DNA from: Anaerolineae bacterium
GTDB lineage: Bacteria > Chloroflexota > Anaerolineae > Promineifilales > Promineifilaceae
Length of the DNA: 64,000 nt
Assembly: GCA_020848035.1 (NCBI GenBank)
Contig: JADLAX010000032.1
Coordinates: 124,001-188,000 of the forward strand
Reading direction: 5' to 3'
Each line of letters opens with the position of its first letter. Position 1 is the first letter of the stretch. A program made the position numbers and the translations under genes. Below the pieces are notes generated by a model. That model was not told the DNA's origin. It saw only the letters and a list, made by a program, of their open reading frames with translations, and did not search any database. Below are positions 42,904 through 52,844 of the stretch, in pieces.

Positions 42904-45693
42904 ATGGCCAAACAAAACAAAAGCCAACAGCAGCTCAGCGACGACATTCACCTCCTGGGTGATATTTTGGGCCAGGTGATTCGCCGCCAGGCCGGGGTGG
43001 AGGTGTTTGAGCTCGAAGAAAGCATCCGGGCGCTGGCCAAGGCGCGGCGCATGGATGCCAGCCCCGACATCGATGCGCGCCTGGCGCAGATTGTGAACGG
43101 CTTAAGCGTAGAAAAGGCCGAACTGCTGTCGCGGGCGTTTGCCAACTATTTTGAGCTGGTGAACCTGGCCGAGGAGCAAAACCGGGTGCGCGTGCTGCGC
43201 GAGCGCGAGCGCAAGGCCCATCCGCAGCCGTTGGAAGAATCGGTGGCGGCGGCCATTGCCCAGCTGCACCAGCTGGGCGTGGATGCCTACGAGATGGAGA
43301 AGCTGCTGAACAAGCTGCACGTGGAGCTTGTGTTTACCGCCCATCCCACCCAGGCCAAACGCCGGACGGTGCTCTCCAAGCTGCGCCGCATTTCGGCCGC
43401 CCTCACCGAGCTGCACGTGCGCGACCTGCTGCCAATCGAAATGGCCGACTTGATGACCAGCATCCTGGCCGAAGTGACGGCGCTCTGGCTGACCAACCGA
43501 ACAAGAACGGCCGTCATCACCGTCACCGATGAAGTGAAAACCGGCCTCTACTACATGGACACCACCATCTGGGACACCGTTCCCGATGTGTACGCCAGCA
43601 TGGCCCAGGTGTTGGCCGAGCTGTACCCCACGCTCACGCCGCCCAAGCGTTTTCTCACCTTTGGTTCGTGGATAGGCGGGGACCGCGATGGCAATCCCAA
43701 CGTGACCGCCGAGGTCACCGCCGAAACGCTGCGTCTGCACCGTGGTCTGGCCGTTGTGGAGCACCGCGAAGCGGCCACCCGGCTCAACCGCTCCCTGACG
43801 GTCTCCGACACGCTGACACCCATCCAGGATACCTTTGTCGAGGCGCTGGCCGAAGTGCAGCACCGCTCGGATCATCTGGCCTTTTTGCAGGACCGTTACC
43901 CCAACGAGCCGTACCGCCTCTGGGCCGCAGCCCTGGCCGAAGATCTGGCCGCCGCCGCCGCCGGTGACATGGTGGCCCGTCTCAAGGGGGAATCCAATCC
44001 GCCGCTGCGGCTGCGCAGCATGAAGGATTTGCTCGGGCCGCTGGACCTGATGGACCAGACGCTGCGCCAGAGCAAGCTGGGTGACCTGGCGGCCGATCAG
44101 CTGGCGCGGATGCGGCGGCAGGCCGAGGTGTTTGGTCTGCACGTGGCCCGGCTGGACATTCGCCAGTACAGCGACTACAACACGGCCGTTCTCGACGAAC
44201 TCCTGCAAAAACTGGACCTGCACCCTGGCTTTGGCAAGCTGGAACCTGACAAACGTACCCAAATCCTCTCTGACCTGCTGGCCGCGCCCAACCCGGATTT
44301 GCGCCAGCTCACCGACCTCTCGCCGGAAACGGAGGAGACCCTGGCGCTGTTCCAAATTTTGTACCGCGCCTTCGATTTTTACGGCGCGGAGCTGCTTGGC
44401 CCGTACATCGTCAGCATGACCCACGGCCCGGAGGATATTTTGACGCCGCTGCTGCTGGCCAAGTGGCACGGGCTGTGCCTGGACCCCGACCGGCCGCAAG
44501 AGGGTCTCACCTTTGTGCCGCTGTTTGAAACGCGCACCGATCTACGCAACGCGCCGGACATTATGGCGGCGCTGTTCACTCACCCGGCTTATGCGCCACA
44601 CCTGGAGCGGGTCAAACGCGACCAGACGATCATGATTGGTTACTCCGACAGCAACAAGGATGCGGGCTACATGGCGGCCAACTGGGAGCTGTACCAGGCG
44701 CAGGAGGCGCTGGCGCAAACCTGCGCCCAGCACCGCGTCAACATCATGCTGTTTCATGGGCGGGGTGGCACGATTGCGCGCGGCGGTGGCCCGGCTAACC
44801 GGGCGATTTTGGCCCAGCCGCCGGGGTCGGTAAACGGCCGTATCCGCATCACCGAGCAGGGCGAAGTGATCGACGAGCGGTACGGCCACCCGGCGGTGGC
44901 CCGACGCCACCTGGAGCAGGTGGTCCATGCCACCCTCATGGCCAGCGTGGACCAGCGGCACGGTGGCACCACCCAGCCGCAGGCTGAGTGGCGGGCGGCG
45001 ATGGATGAGCTAGCGGCCGTTTCTTACCGCACCTACCGCCGCCTCATCTACGAAACGCCGGAACTGCTGGACTATTGGGACGCGGCCACGCCGATCACCG
45101 AAATCAGCCAGATGCGCATTGGCAGCAGACCATCGCGCCGCACCGCCAAAGCCACCTTCGACAGCCTGCGGGCCATCCCCTGGGGTTTTAGCTGGATGCA
45201 AAGCCGCCACGTGCTGCCGGGCTGGTACGGCGTGGGTGAGGCGCTGGAGGCATACGGCCGTCAGTCGCCAGAACACGTGCGCCGCCTGCAAGAAATGTAT
45301 CGCGAATGGTCCTTCTTCCAGGTGGTCATCGACAATGCCCAGGTGTCGCTGGCCAAGGCCGACATGGGCATTGCCCGGCTGTATGCCAACCTGGTGGAAG
45401 ATGCGGCCGTGCGCGACAAGATTTTTGGCGAGATTGAGAGCTCATTCGGCCGTACGGTGAGCTGGATTTTGCGGGTGACGGGTCAGCGCGAACTGCTGGA
45501 CAACGACCCGGTTTTGCAGCGCTCGGTGCGGCAGCGTAACCCCTACGTGGATCCGCTGAACTTTGTACAGGTGGCCCTGCTGCGTCGCCTGCGCTTTTTG
45601 CCCGAAAAGGACAGCCCCAAGGCGCAGCAGCTGCTGCATGCCATCTTTTTGACGATTAACGGGATTGCTTCAGGCTTGAAGAATACGGGGTAA
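42904..45693 (+). CDS. ppc: Phosphoenolpyruvate carboxylase
   Basis: The 929-residue enzyme is full length for the family. The catalytic histidine motif VFTAHPTQAKRRTVLSKLR lies near residue 140, GGDRDGNPNVT near 258, the GYSDSNKDAGYMAANW block near 578 and the glycine loop FHGRGGTIARGGGP near 618. The C terminus GIASGLKNTG fits the conserved Q/N-x-x-G-type tail. It carboxylates PEP to oxaloacetate, filling the TCA cycle. It follows a repeat and has no clear Shine-Dalgarno sequence before the ATG. Confidence 0.96.
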   Translation: MAKQNKSQQQLSDDIHLLGDILGQVIRRQAGVEVFELEESIRALAKARRMDASPDIDARLAQIVNGLSVEKAELLSRAFANYFELVNLAEEQNRVRVLRERERKAHPQPLEESVAAAIAQLHQLGVDAYEMEKLLNKLHVELVFTAHPTQAKRRTVLSKLRRISAALTELHVRDLLPIEMADLMTSILAEVTALWLTNRTRTAVITVTDEVKTGLYYMDTTIWDTVPDVYASMAQVLAELYPTLTPPKRFLTFGSWIGGDRDGNPNVTAEVTAETLRLHRGLAVVEHREAATRLNRSLTVSDTLTPIQDTFVEALAEVQHRSDHLAFLQDRYPNEPYRLWAAALAEDLAAAAAGDMVARLKGESNPPLRLRSMKDLLGPLDLMDQTLRQSKLGDLAADQLARMRRQAEVFGLHVARLDIRQYSDYNTAVLDELLQKLDLHPGFGKLEPDKRTQILSDLLAAPNPDLRQLTDLSPETEETLALFQILYRAFDFYGAELLGPYIVSMTHGPEDILTPLLLAKWHGLCLDPDRPQEGLTFVPLFETRTDLRNAPDIMAALFTHPAYAPHLERVKRDQTIMIGYSDSNKDAGYMAANWELYQAQEALAQTCAQHRVNIMLFHGRGGTIARGGGPANRAILAQPPGSVNGRIRITEQGEVIDERYGHPAVARRHLEQVVHATLMASVDQRHGGTTQPQAEWRAAMDELAAVSYRTYRRLIYETPELLDYWDAATPITEISQMRIGSRPSRRTAKATFDSLRAIPWGFSWMQSRHVLPGWYGVGEALEAYGRQSPEHVRRLQEMYREWSFFQVVIDNAQVSLAKADMGIARLYANLVEDAAVRDKIFGEIESSFGRTVSWILRVTGQRELLDNDPVLQRSVRQRNPYVDPLNFVQVALLRRLRFLPEKDSPKAQQLLHAIFLTINGIASGLKNTG

Positions 45694-45724
45694 TTGAGTA
45701 CAGCATTTTTCAAATACCAACGAG

Positions 45725-45764
45725 GCCTGAGCCTGTCGAAGGCCGGCCTTCGACAGGCTCAGGC
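45725..45764. repeat. Perfect 40-base palindrome after PEP carboxylase
   Basis: GCCTGAGCCTGTCGAAGGCC is immediately followed by its exact complement, with no loop. A further TACGACAGGCTCAGGC copy follows to about 45786, so one half-site is repeated. The CTTCGACAGGCTCAGG word is a common dispersed intergenic repeat. It could serve as a bidirectional stem for two convergent genes. Confidence 0.8.
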
Positions 45765-45784
45765 TACGACAGGCTCAGGCCTCG

Positions 45785-46582
45785 TCAGGCAGTAAATGCG
45801 GCCTGGAGGGGCTGGCCAATCCACTCTTTGGGGGCGGGCACGCCAAAATAGTGGGCAATGGTTGGGGCGATGTCGGTGATTTGCACCGGTTGGGTGAGCG
45901 TAACGCCTGCGGGAACTTCTGGCCCAGCCAGGAGCAGTGGCGTGGTCATGTCTTCGGGGCAGTCGGTGCCGTGCATTTGCTCGTGGCCGCCGTGGTCGCT
46001 GGTCACCAGGATGGTGCAGTCTGGCGGTAAGGCATCCACCACCGTGCCGATGCAGCGGTCGGCGTGGGCAATGGCTTGCAGGTATGGCTGGCTCATCCAG
46101 CCCCAGGCGTGCCCGGCGATATCCGTACCGCCCAGGTAGACGAAGGCAAAGTTGAACGGATTGTGGGCCAGCCAGTGGGCGGCGAGTTGGGCAACGGCCG
46201 TATCCGCCACCCCATCCCCCGTACTATCCTTCACCATAAACGAAGCGTTGAGCGCACCGGGACGGCCTAAATCACGCAGTTCTTCCCAGTTGTAAAAGAA
46301 GGCAGTGGTGAGGTTGGCGTTTTGCAGCACGTCAAACAGTCCGGGGATGGGGCGCACCTGGGGGGTCCAGACGTTGGTGGTGATGCCGTGGCGCGACGGC
46401 CGTACGCCTAAAAAGAGCGACGTGTGGCAGGGCAGGGTCATCGACGGCATGACGGTTTGGGCGGTGAGGGTGTGCGCCCCAACGGCCCGCAGGCGATCCA
46501 TGACCGGCGTGTTGGCCTGCACCAGCCCATCGGGCCGCATGCCATCGACAAGAAAGAGGACCAGTTGTTTGGTTTGGCTCAT
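45785..46582 (-). CDS. Type I phosphodiesterase / alkaline phosphatase-fold protein
   Basis: A 265-residue protein of the alkaline phosphatase superfamily: metal-binding VDGMRPDGL near residue 13, nucleophile region PSMTLPCHTSLFLGVRPSRHG (a threonine near 48), YLGGTDIAGHAWG near 150 and VTSDHGGHEQMHG near 193. These match the metal ligands of nucleotide pyrophosphatase/phosphodiesterase enzymes. There is no signal peptide, so it acts in the cytoplasm; the substrate is unknown. It reads away from the BLUF gene with only a 34-base gap. Confidence 0.85.
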   Translation of the reverse strand: MSQTKQLVLFLVDGMRPDGLVQANTPVMDRLRAVGAHTLTAQTVMPSMTLPCHTSLFLGVRPSRHGITTNVWTPQVRPIPGLFDVLQNANLTTAFFYNWEELRDLGRPGALNASFMVKDSTGDGVADTAVAQLAAHWLAHNPFNFAFVYLGGTDIAGHAWGWMSQPYLQAIAHADRCIGTVVDALPPDCTILVTSDHGGHEQMHGTDCPEDMTTPLLLAGPEVPAGVTLTQPVQITDIAPTIAHYFGVPAPKEWIGQPLQAAFTA

Positions 46583-46616
46583 GGGGAACCTTTGTGGGGG
46601 TGGAAACGGCCGTGGC

Positions 46617-47036
46617 TCAGCGCATCGTCTTTTTGAAGCTCAACAGCAAAATGTAGGCGCGGGTGGGATGTTCTCGAAAATAACCGGGGCTGAAGTCATC
46701 TTCCAAAAATTCAGAGAACCCTTCTAATTCTTGCCGGGTCATCTGGTCGATGTTGCGAAAGCCCATGCTCCAATCGGCAAACTGCCGCTCCAGAATGGGG
46801 TCCTGAGAGAGCAGGATAATGTTATTGTGGCGCGGATCGGCCTTGATATTTTCATACAGCTGGATCACCGCCTCATTTTCTCCCTCAATCACCTGGATAA
46901 AGTTGCCGCCCCGGTAAAGCAGCATCCCGGTGATGCCATGCTCCTGGTTGGCTTTGTGGCTGGCTTCGAGCAGCTCGATCAATTCAGCGCGGTTAAACAG
47001 GCGCACGGCAGAACTGGCATAAACGATTGAAAGCAT
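46617..47036 (-). CDS. BLUF-domain blue-light photoreceptor
   Basis: A 139-residue protein that is a BLUF domain plus a short helical tail. The flavin-site residues are visible: Tyr6 (IVYASSA), Asn30 (ASHKANQEHGITG), Gln48 (GGNFIQVIEG), and the WSMGF strand near residue 90. BLUF binds FAD and switches hydrogen bonding in blue light. No effector domain is fused, so it likely signals by protein contact. It lies downstream of the EamA gene by 83 bases, and both are on the minus strand. Confidence 0.93.
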   Translation of the reverse strand: MLSIVYASSAVRLFNRAELIELLEASHKANQEHGITGMLLYRGGNFIQVIEGENEAVIQLYENIKADPRHNNIILLSQDPILERQFADWSMGFRNIDQMTRQELEGFSEFLEDDFSPGYFREHPTRAYILLLSFKKTMR

Positions 47037-47119
47037 GGGTGGTTTCCTTAGTTGATGATGTTTCGATTCATTCTAACAATGAAGGAAGGTGTGTCAATAA
47101 TCATTTTGGGGATTTCACG

Positions 47120-48028
47120 CTAACCGATCCCCACCAGCACCAGGCCGATGGAAACGATGCCGATGCCGAGCAGCTTGGGCCGGTAGCGCGGTTCCTGCTG
47201 CAACGTCAGCCCCAGCAGGGCACCAATGGGAATGCTGAGCTGGCGAAACGCGGCCACGTAGCTCACGTTGCTCACGTAGGCCATCGCCGCCAGCACCAGC
47301 CCGTAGGTGGCCATGATGACCACCCCGGTCACCAGGCTGGTGCGCAGTAGGGTGCGATTGTGCCACATCTGGCGCAGCTGGCCGCGCTCGGTGGGGGAGA
47401 GCAGCGTGGCCAGCCCCAGCATAACGGCCGTACTGCTGGTTTGCAGGGCGATGAACAGCAGGGTGATCTGGCTGTTGGGCAGGGGCAGCGCGGCGCGCAG
47501 CTGGCGCAGCGCCTCGTCGTCGATGAGGGTGTAGCCGGTGGTACCGATGGCGGCGACTACGGCCATGAGCACCACGGCGTCCCGATAGGCGTGCAGGCTA
47601 AACTGCTGCCAGTGGCGCAGCGGTAAAATAATGCAGCCGATGGTGATGAGAGCCATGCCCAGCAGCCCCAGCGGGCCAATCTGGCCACCGTTACCCCACC
47701 GCAAACTGATGACGGCCACCAGGAGTACAGGCAGGGCGCGGGCCAGCGGGTAAGCCAGCGAGATATCGCCGCGCCGGTAGGCCCCGGCCAGGCCAAAGAA
47801 GTACACCATCTGGGCCATGCCGGTAGCCAGGACGAGCCACCAAACGGCCGTTGGCACCCTTGTCAGCACCTCACGATGAATGAGCAGGATGGGCGAGATG
47901 GTGAGGGCGGCAAATACGGCCGTGACAAAAAAGAACGCCAGCGACGGACTGCGCCGTTGGCTGATAAAGTTCCAGCCCGCGTGCATAAACGCGGACACAA
48001 TGATGAGGGCAGCAGCGAGGAGGGTCAC
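47120..48028 (-). CDS. EamA/DMT-family transporter
   Basis: A 302-residue protein with ten predicted membrane helices in two homologous halves, typical of EamA drug/metabolite transporters (first half LAAALIIVSAFMHAGWNF, second half MLGLATLLSP and following). Charged loops GAYRRGD and SPTERGQLRQM lie in the cytoplasm. The transported compound cannot be told from sequence. It sits between the lipoprotein gene and the BLUF gene. Confidence 0.85.
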   Translation of the reverse strand: MTLLAAALIIVSAFMHAGWNFISQRRSPSLAFFFVTAVFAALTISPILLIHREVLTRVPTAVWWLVLATGMAQMVYFFGLAGAYRRGDISLAYPLARALPVLLVAVISLRWGNGGQIGPLGLLGMALITIGCIILPLRHWQQFSLHAYRDAVVLMAVVAAIGTTGYTLIDDEALRQLRAALPLPNSQITLLFIALQTSSTAVMLGLATLLSPTERGQLRQMWHNRTLLRTSLVTGVVIMATYGLVLAAMAYVSNVSYVAAFRQLSIPIGALLGLTLQQEPRYRPKLLGIGIVSIGLVLVGIG

Positions 48029-48040
48029 AGGCAGGCAGGT

Positions 48041-48544
48041 TTAGTTGGTGGGGACGGCCGTTTCGATAAAGTGGCGAATGTCGGGATCATCCAGGCCAAA
48101 CTCGGTAATGCTGTCATGCGTGGTGGCTACGTCCGCAAGGTCGCGCGGCAGCTGTTGGACGTCCAGAATGCCGTTTGTCAGGGTGATCAGAAACACATTG
48201 CCATCGGCCAGATCGTACGGTTGGCCATCGAGCATGAATTCGGCGGTACGGCCGTCTTTCGTGGCAATTTGCCAGGCATATTCAAGGCCGCTTTGCGTTG
48301 TTGCCTGGCACTGCACCAGATGGGTATCTGAACTGGTGGAGCCACTGCTGTTGCAGCCAGACGTAGTCACACCCTCGTGCCAAATCATGACGTTTAGCCC
48401 TTCTTCCCAGTCAAAGTAGTCGTAGTTGACATTTTCGTAGCCGCCACCGGCCATGTCTGGGCCGGGGGGAGTTGTCCGGCTAAAACAAGCGGTAAGACTC
48501 AGGCTTAACAGCAGAAGGTAAATCAAGTTTTTGCGGTACATCAT
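48041..48544 (-). CDS. Small lipoprotein, unknown function
   Basis: The 167-residue protein starts MMYRKNLIYLLLLSLSLTAC (lipobox ending in Cys20), so it is exported and lipid-anchored. The rest has several aromatic residues (YENVNYDYFDWEEGLN), paired cysteines near residues 58 and 74, and a possible beta-sandwich, but no family was recognised. It precedes the EamA gene by 12 bases, so the two are probably one transcript. Confidence 0.72.
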   Translation of the reverse strand: MMYRKNLIYLLLLSLSLTACFSRTTPPGPDMAGGGYENVNYDYFDWEEGLNVMIWHEGVTTSGCNSSGSTSSDTHLVQCQATTQSGLEYAWQIATKDGRTAEFMLDGQPYDLADGNVFLITLTNGILDVQQLPRDLADVATTHDSITEFGLDDPDIRHFIETAVPTN

Positions 48545-48627
48545 CGCCTCTCTCTGATACGGCTTGTGCAGGTGGGGATTATATTTAGAGATAGGGTGGA
48601 GAAGAAACGGCCGTAGGTTACCCGGTT

Positions 48628-48984
48628 CTAACTTCTTCGGACTCTATAAGTGTTGTCACGCAGCAGGATGACCGTATCTTTGATGGATTCTACTAAAGAG
48701 TGAGCCACAATCCACTCAAGCCGGGCAAGAATAGCGGCTCGGTTAGGGCGTTTTAAGGCAATAACGATAACACCACAATGGTTGGGATAAGTCAGGGGAA
48801 TGGTGTGGTAAAAATCTCTATCTGTTGTCAGCAAAACCGCTTCATTTTGCTGTGCCAATTCAAACAAACGAAAATCATCAACTCCCTGTAGCTTTGTTCC
48901 ACGGATGTCAATGATCTGATGCCCTAGATTAAGCAGCAAGCTCTCAGCAGACTTTGGAAAGTTTTCGTCAAGCAGGAAGTTCAT
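48628..48984 (-). CDS. DUF5615 PIN-like toxin
   Basis: A 118-residue protein with the DUF5615 pattern: LLDENFPKSAESLLLNLGH at the N terminus, IRGTKLQGVDDFRL near residue 30 and TTDRDFYH near 54. The conserved acidic residues D7, E8, D37 and D55/D57 suggest a PIN-like nuclease site. Together with the upstream DUF433 gene it forms a predicted toxin-antitoxin pair, overlapping by ATGA. Confidence 0.85.
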   Translation of the reverse strand: MNFLLDENFPKSAESLLLNLGHQIIDIRGTKLQGVDDFRLFELAQQNEAVLLTTDRDFYHTIPLTYPNHCGVIVIALKRPNRAAILARLEWIVAHSLVESIKDTVILLRDNTYRVRRS

Positions 48985-49211
48985 GCACGATTTAGCTGAT
49001 AAGGAATATCTTCAAATTGACTCAGATCGCTGGCAAATGCCAGAGCCGCAGCAATATCGTCACGGTCGATATTGGAATAATCTTCTAGAATCATCTCCGC
49101 GGAATCGCCAGCCGCCAGGGCACCAAGAATGGTGGAAACCATCACCCTTGTCCCCTTGATGACCGGCTTGCCATGACAAACCAGTGGATTTAACTCAATT
49201 CTTTCATGCAT
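48981..49211 (-). CDS. DUF433 antitoxin
   Basis: 76 residues from the ATG at 49211 (MHERIELNPLVCHGKPVIKG). The frame extends to 49247, but AAGGAAATTTTGATT precedes this ATG. DUF433 carries a small HTH (RVMVSTILGALAAGDSAEMI) and typically pairs with DUF5615 nucleases. It overlaps that gene by four bases. The pair has a GC content lower than its neighbours, hinting at transfer. Confidence 0.85.
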   Translation of the reverse strand: MHERIELNPLVCHGKPVIKGTRVMVSTILGALAAGDSAEMILEDYSNIDRDDIAAALAFASDLSQFEDIPYQLNRA

Positions 49212-49395
49212 AATCAAAATTTCCTTGCTTGTGTTTTCGAATCGCAAATGATGGGCAGGAATCTACTTTTATTGCGGCCCATTATACCAGATGCCGTTGT
49301 GATTTGATTTTTCATTTTATCAAAGGCTCAAAGCAATTGTTTTCGCATAAAAGAAGGTGTGCTTGCTCACTCCTCTCGCTTATCGTTGGGCGCTA

Positions 49396-49404
49396 TGTTA
49401 GAAT
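49396..49404 (+). promoter_or_regulatory. Extended -10 promoter placed for a leaderless PfkB transcript
   Basis: TGTTAGAAT (TGn followed by TAGAAT) ends about ten bases before the ATG at 49415 or seven before GTG 49412. This resembles the arrangement before the class V aminotransferase gene. No good -35 box was found. Confidence 0.45.
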
Positions 49405-49414
49405 CGCCACCGTG

Positions 49415-50254
49415 ATGAAGCTGGATTATCTGGTGATTGGGCACGTGACGCGGGACGTGACGCCAACCGGCAACCTGGTGGGCGGCACAGCTGCCTACGC
49501 CGGGCGCGTGGCGCAGGCGTTGGGCTGCCACACGGCCGTTCTCACCCGCTGCCAACCCGATTACGAGGGGCTGCATGATCTGGCCGATCTCGCGGTTGAA
49601 GTGGTGCCCTCGGCCCACACCACCACCTTTGAGAACAGTTACGGGCCAGACGGCCGTACCCAGCGCATCGACACCGTGGCCGACGCCATTGGGCCGCAGC
49701 ATGTACCGGTTGATTGGACGGAAACGGCCGTGGTCCACCTGGCCCCCGTCGCCAACGAAGTCGATCCGGCGATTATGACCCGCTTTCCGCACAGCCTCAT
49801 CGGGCTGACGCCGCAGGGTTGGCTGCGCCGCTGGGCAGATGACCATCGCGTCTACGCGCGCGACTGGCCCGCCGCCGAACAATATCTACCGCTGGCCGAT
49901 GTGGTGATCGTGAGCGAGGAAGATTGGCTGGATGAGGCGATGCTGCCGCGCTATCGTCAGCTCACCCGGCTGCTCATCATGACGGAAAACGTGCGCGGCT
50001 GCACCATTTTTGCCGGGGATGAGGTGCGCCAGATTCCCGCACCGCAGGTGACGCAGGTAGAACCGACGGGCGCGGGCGATATTTTTGCCGCCGCTTTTTT
50101 GACCCGGTATGCCGGGAACGGCCGTAATCCCTGGCAGGCGGCCGAATTTGCTAACCTGGTCGCTGCTCAATCGGTCACCCAGGTTGGCCTCGATGCCAAA
50201 GTTAGCTTTATTCGGCAGACAATTCAGGAACAGAAAAATCATTTGTCTGCTTGA
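49415..50254 (+). CDS. PfkB-family carbohydrate/nucleoside kinase
   Basis: 279 residues from the ATG at 49415 (MKLDYLVIGHVTRDV); GTG 49412 is an alternative, and the longer upstream frame lacks support. The substrate-lid glycine motif GNLVGGTAAYAG lies near residue 20. The catalytic anion-hole motif VEPTGAGDIFAAAF lies near 222-235, with the base aspartate in GAGD. A sugar or nucleoside is the expected substrate, but the exact one is unclear. It is followed by a 129-base repeat-bearing gap and parA; co-regulation is not shown. Confidence 0.85.
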   Translation: MKLDYLVIGHVTRDVTPTGNLVGGTAAYAGRVAQALGCHTAVLTRCQPDYEGLHDLADLAVEVVPSAHTTTFENSYGPDGRTQRIDTVADAIGPQHVPVDWTETAVVHLAPVANEVDPAIMTRFPHSLIGLTPQGWLRRWADDHRVYARDWPAAEQYLPLADVVIVSEEDWLDEAMLPRYRQLTRLLIMTENVRGCTIFAGDEVRQIPAPQVTQVEPTGAGDIFAAAFLTRYAGNGRNPWQAAEFANLVAAQSVTQVGLDAKVSFIRQTIQEQKNHLSA

Positions 50255-50282
50255 CATAAGCGGGCGTCAAATGGGCTTTCGA

Positions 50283-50346
50283 TCAAAGATTTCGCAGATT
50301 AAAAGATTTTTGTCATCTGCTAAATCGGCGTAATCTTTGATTTTTT
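50283..50346. repeat. Intergenic hairpin with CAAAGATTTCGCAGATTA words
   Basis: Arms AAAGATTTCGCAGATTAAAA and CGGCGTAATCTTTGATTTTT relate to the element at 8848-8917. It lies just upstream of parA. Confidence 0.65.
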
Positions 50347-50351
50347 CTTGT

Positions 50352-50370
50352 TTGAACGACAAAAGTTCAA
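50352..50370. promoter_or_regulatory. Inverted repeat upstream of parA
   Basis: TTGAAC and GTTCAA are exactly complementary with a seven-base spacer, 14 bases before the parA start. This could be an autoregulatory site, but it is short enough to occur by chance. Confidence 0.35.
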
Positions 50371-50383
50371 TTGCAAGGTGCTA

Positions 50384-51183
<800 letters not shown>

Positions 51184-51187
<4 letters not shown>

Positions 51188-52047
51188 CCAAAAAACGGGG
51201 CGGTTTAGGCCGCGGACTGGGCGCACTCATTCCCAGCGACCACAGCGCAACAACCGAAGAGGGCGGGGTGAAGATGGTGCCGGTAACGGCCGTTTCGCCC
51301 AACCCCCACCAGCCGCGCAGCCACATGGATGCGCAAAAGCTGCAAGAGCTGGCCGAATCGATTCGCGAGCATGGCCTTATCCAGCCGCTGATTGTGACCC
51401 AGGCCGATGGCGGCTACACGCTCATCGCCGGGGAGCGCCGCTGGCGCGCCTGCCAGCTGGCGGGCATGGAAGAAGTGCCCGTGGTGATCAAAGAAGCCAC
51501 GCCGCAAGAAATGCTGGAGCTGGCCATCATCGAAAATGTGCAGCGCGCTGACCTGAATCCGCTGGAAGAGGCATACGCTTACCAGCAGCTCAGCGAAGAT
51601 TTTGGCTTCACCCACGAGCAGATTGCCCAGCGTATGGGCAAGGGGCGCTCGACCATCACCAACCTGATTCGCCTGCTGGAGCTGCCGGAAAACATACAAC
51701 AGGCGGTGGCAGACGGCCGTATCAGCGGCGCACATGGTCGAGCCTTACTGCCATTGCCCAATGAGACGATGCAAACCAACGTGATGAACGACATCATCAA
51801 GTTCAACCTCAGCGTGCGCCAGGTGGAAGCGCGTGTCACCACGCTGCTGGCGGCCAAAAAGCCCAAGGCCAAACCCCGGGCCGGTTTGCCGGTGGAGCTG
51901 GAAGCGCTGCAAACACAGTTTCAGGAGTCGCTGGGCACCCGGGTCAACATCGAAACCAGCGGCAAGGGCAAGGGGCGCGTCATCATCCACTACTACTCCG
52001 ACGAGGAGCTGCAAGCCGTCTACGACGCCATCATCGGCGAAGAGTAA
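51184..52047 (+). CDS. parB: Chromosome partitioning protein ParB (Spo0J)
   Basis: A 287-residue ParB/Spo0J with the arginine-patch CTPase region (NPHQPRSHM, LIAGERRWRACQLAG), a central helix-turn-helix (THEQIAQRMGKGRSTITNLI) and a C-terminal dimerisation domain. It binds parS and spreads as a CTP-dependent clamp. No parS palindrome (TTTCACGTGAAA type) was seen in the window, so parS sites must lie elsewhere. Translationally coupled to parA. Confidence 0.94.
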
Positions 52048-52061
52048 CTGCCCTTTGATTC

Positions 52062-52844
52062 ATGAAAAATGCAGACAGTGGCGACACCTGGTTTTTTGTT
52101 GATGAAGCTGGCGATCCAACTTTTTATGATCGACATGGCAATCTGATTGTGGGACAGCCTGGATGTTCACAGATTTTGATTCTGGGGTTTATTGAGACCC
52201 AAAACCCCAAATCTATTCGGCAAGCACTCCTTACTTTGCAGCAAGAAGTCGTTTCAGACCCGTATTTTCAGAAGGTTCCCTCTATTCGCAAAACGGCCGT
52301 TGCTTTTCACGCTAAAGATGATCTTCCAGAAATTCGCTATCTGGTTTACAAGCGTTTGGCTGAACTTGAGTTCCGAGCACAATTCATCGTGGCCCGCAAA
52401 ATAGAAAAAGTATTTCGCAACAATTTTCAGGCGCAAGAAACGCAATTCTACGATCATCTTGTCTCTCATCTTTTTGAAAAAGTGCTTCACCGATACCAAA
52501 ATAACCACATCTATTTCGCCAAACGAGGCTCCCGCGAACGACAGGCACCCTTACTCGCGGCAATTCAACGGGGTGTGCACGCATTTGAAAACAAAGTTGG
52601 TCAGTCCGTAACGACCAACGTAGAGGTTTTGGCGCATCGCCCACGTGGTGAACCCTGTTTGAGCGCAATCGATTATTTGAATTGGGCCGTTTATCGGGCA
52701 TTTACACGTCGCGAAATGCGCTACTTTCGAGTAATTGAGGAAAAAGTTAGTTTACTGGTCGATTGGTATGACAGCGACAAGTATCCCAACAACTGGTACA
52801 GTCGCCGCAATCCTTTTGATATAGAAAAAACCACCCCGCTGTAG
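52062..52844 (+). CDS. DUF3800 protein
   Basis: A 260-residue protein with the DUF3800 opening FVDEAGDPTFY (residues about 12-22) and conserved acidic/basic positions (FHAKDDLPEIR near 85, then LSAIDYLNWAVYRAF near 213). DUF3800 proteins are predicted RNase H-like nucleases found in accessory and defence regions. It starts 14 bases after parB, but its lower GC content suggests it is a later arrival rather than a true member of the par operon. Confidence 0.78.
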   Translation: MKNADSGDTWFFVDEAGDPTFYDRHGNLIVGQPGCSQILILGFIETQNPKSIRQALLTLQQEVVSDPYFQKVPSIRKTAVAFHAKDDLPEIRYLVYKRLAELEFRAQFIVARKIEKVFRNNFQAQETQFYDHLVSHLFEKVLHRYQNNHIYFAKRGSRERQAPLLAAIQRGVHAFENKVGQSVTTNVEVLAHRPRGEPCLSAIDYLNWAVYRAFTRREMRYFRVIEEKVSLLVDWYDSDKYPNNWYSRRNPFDIEKTTPL

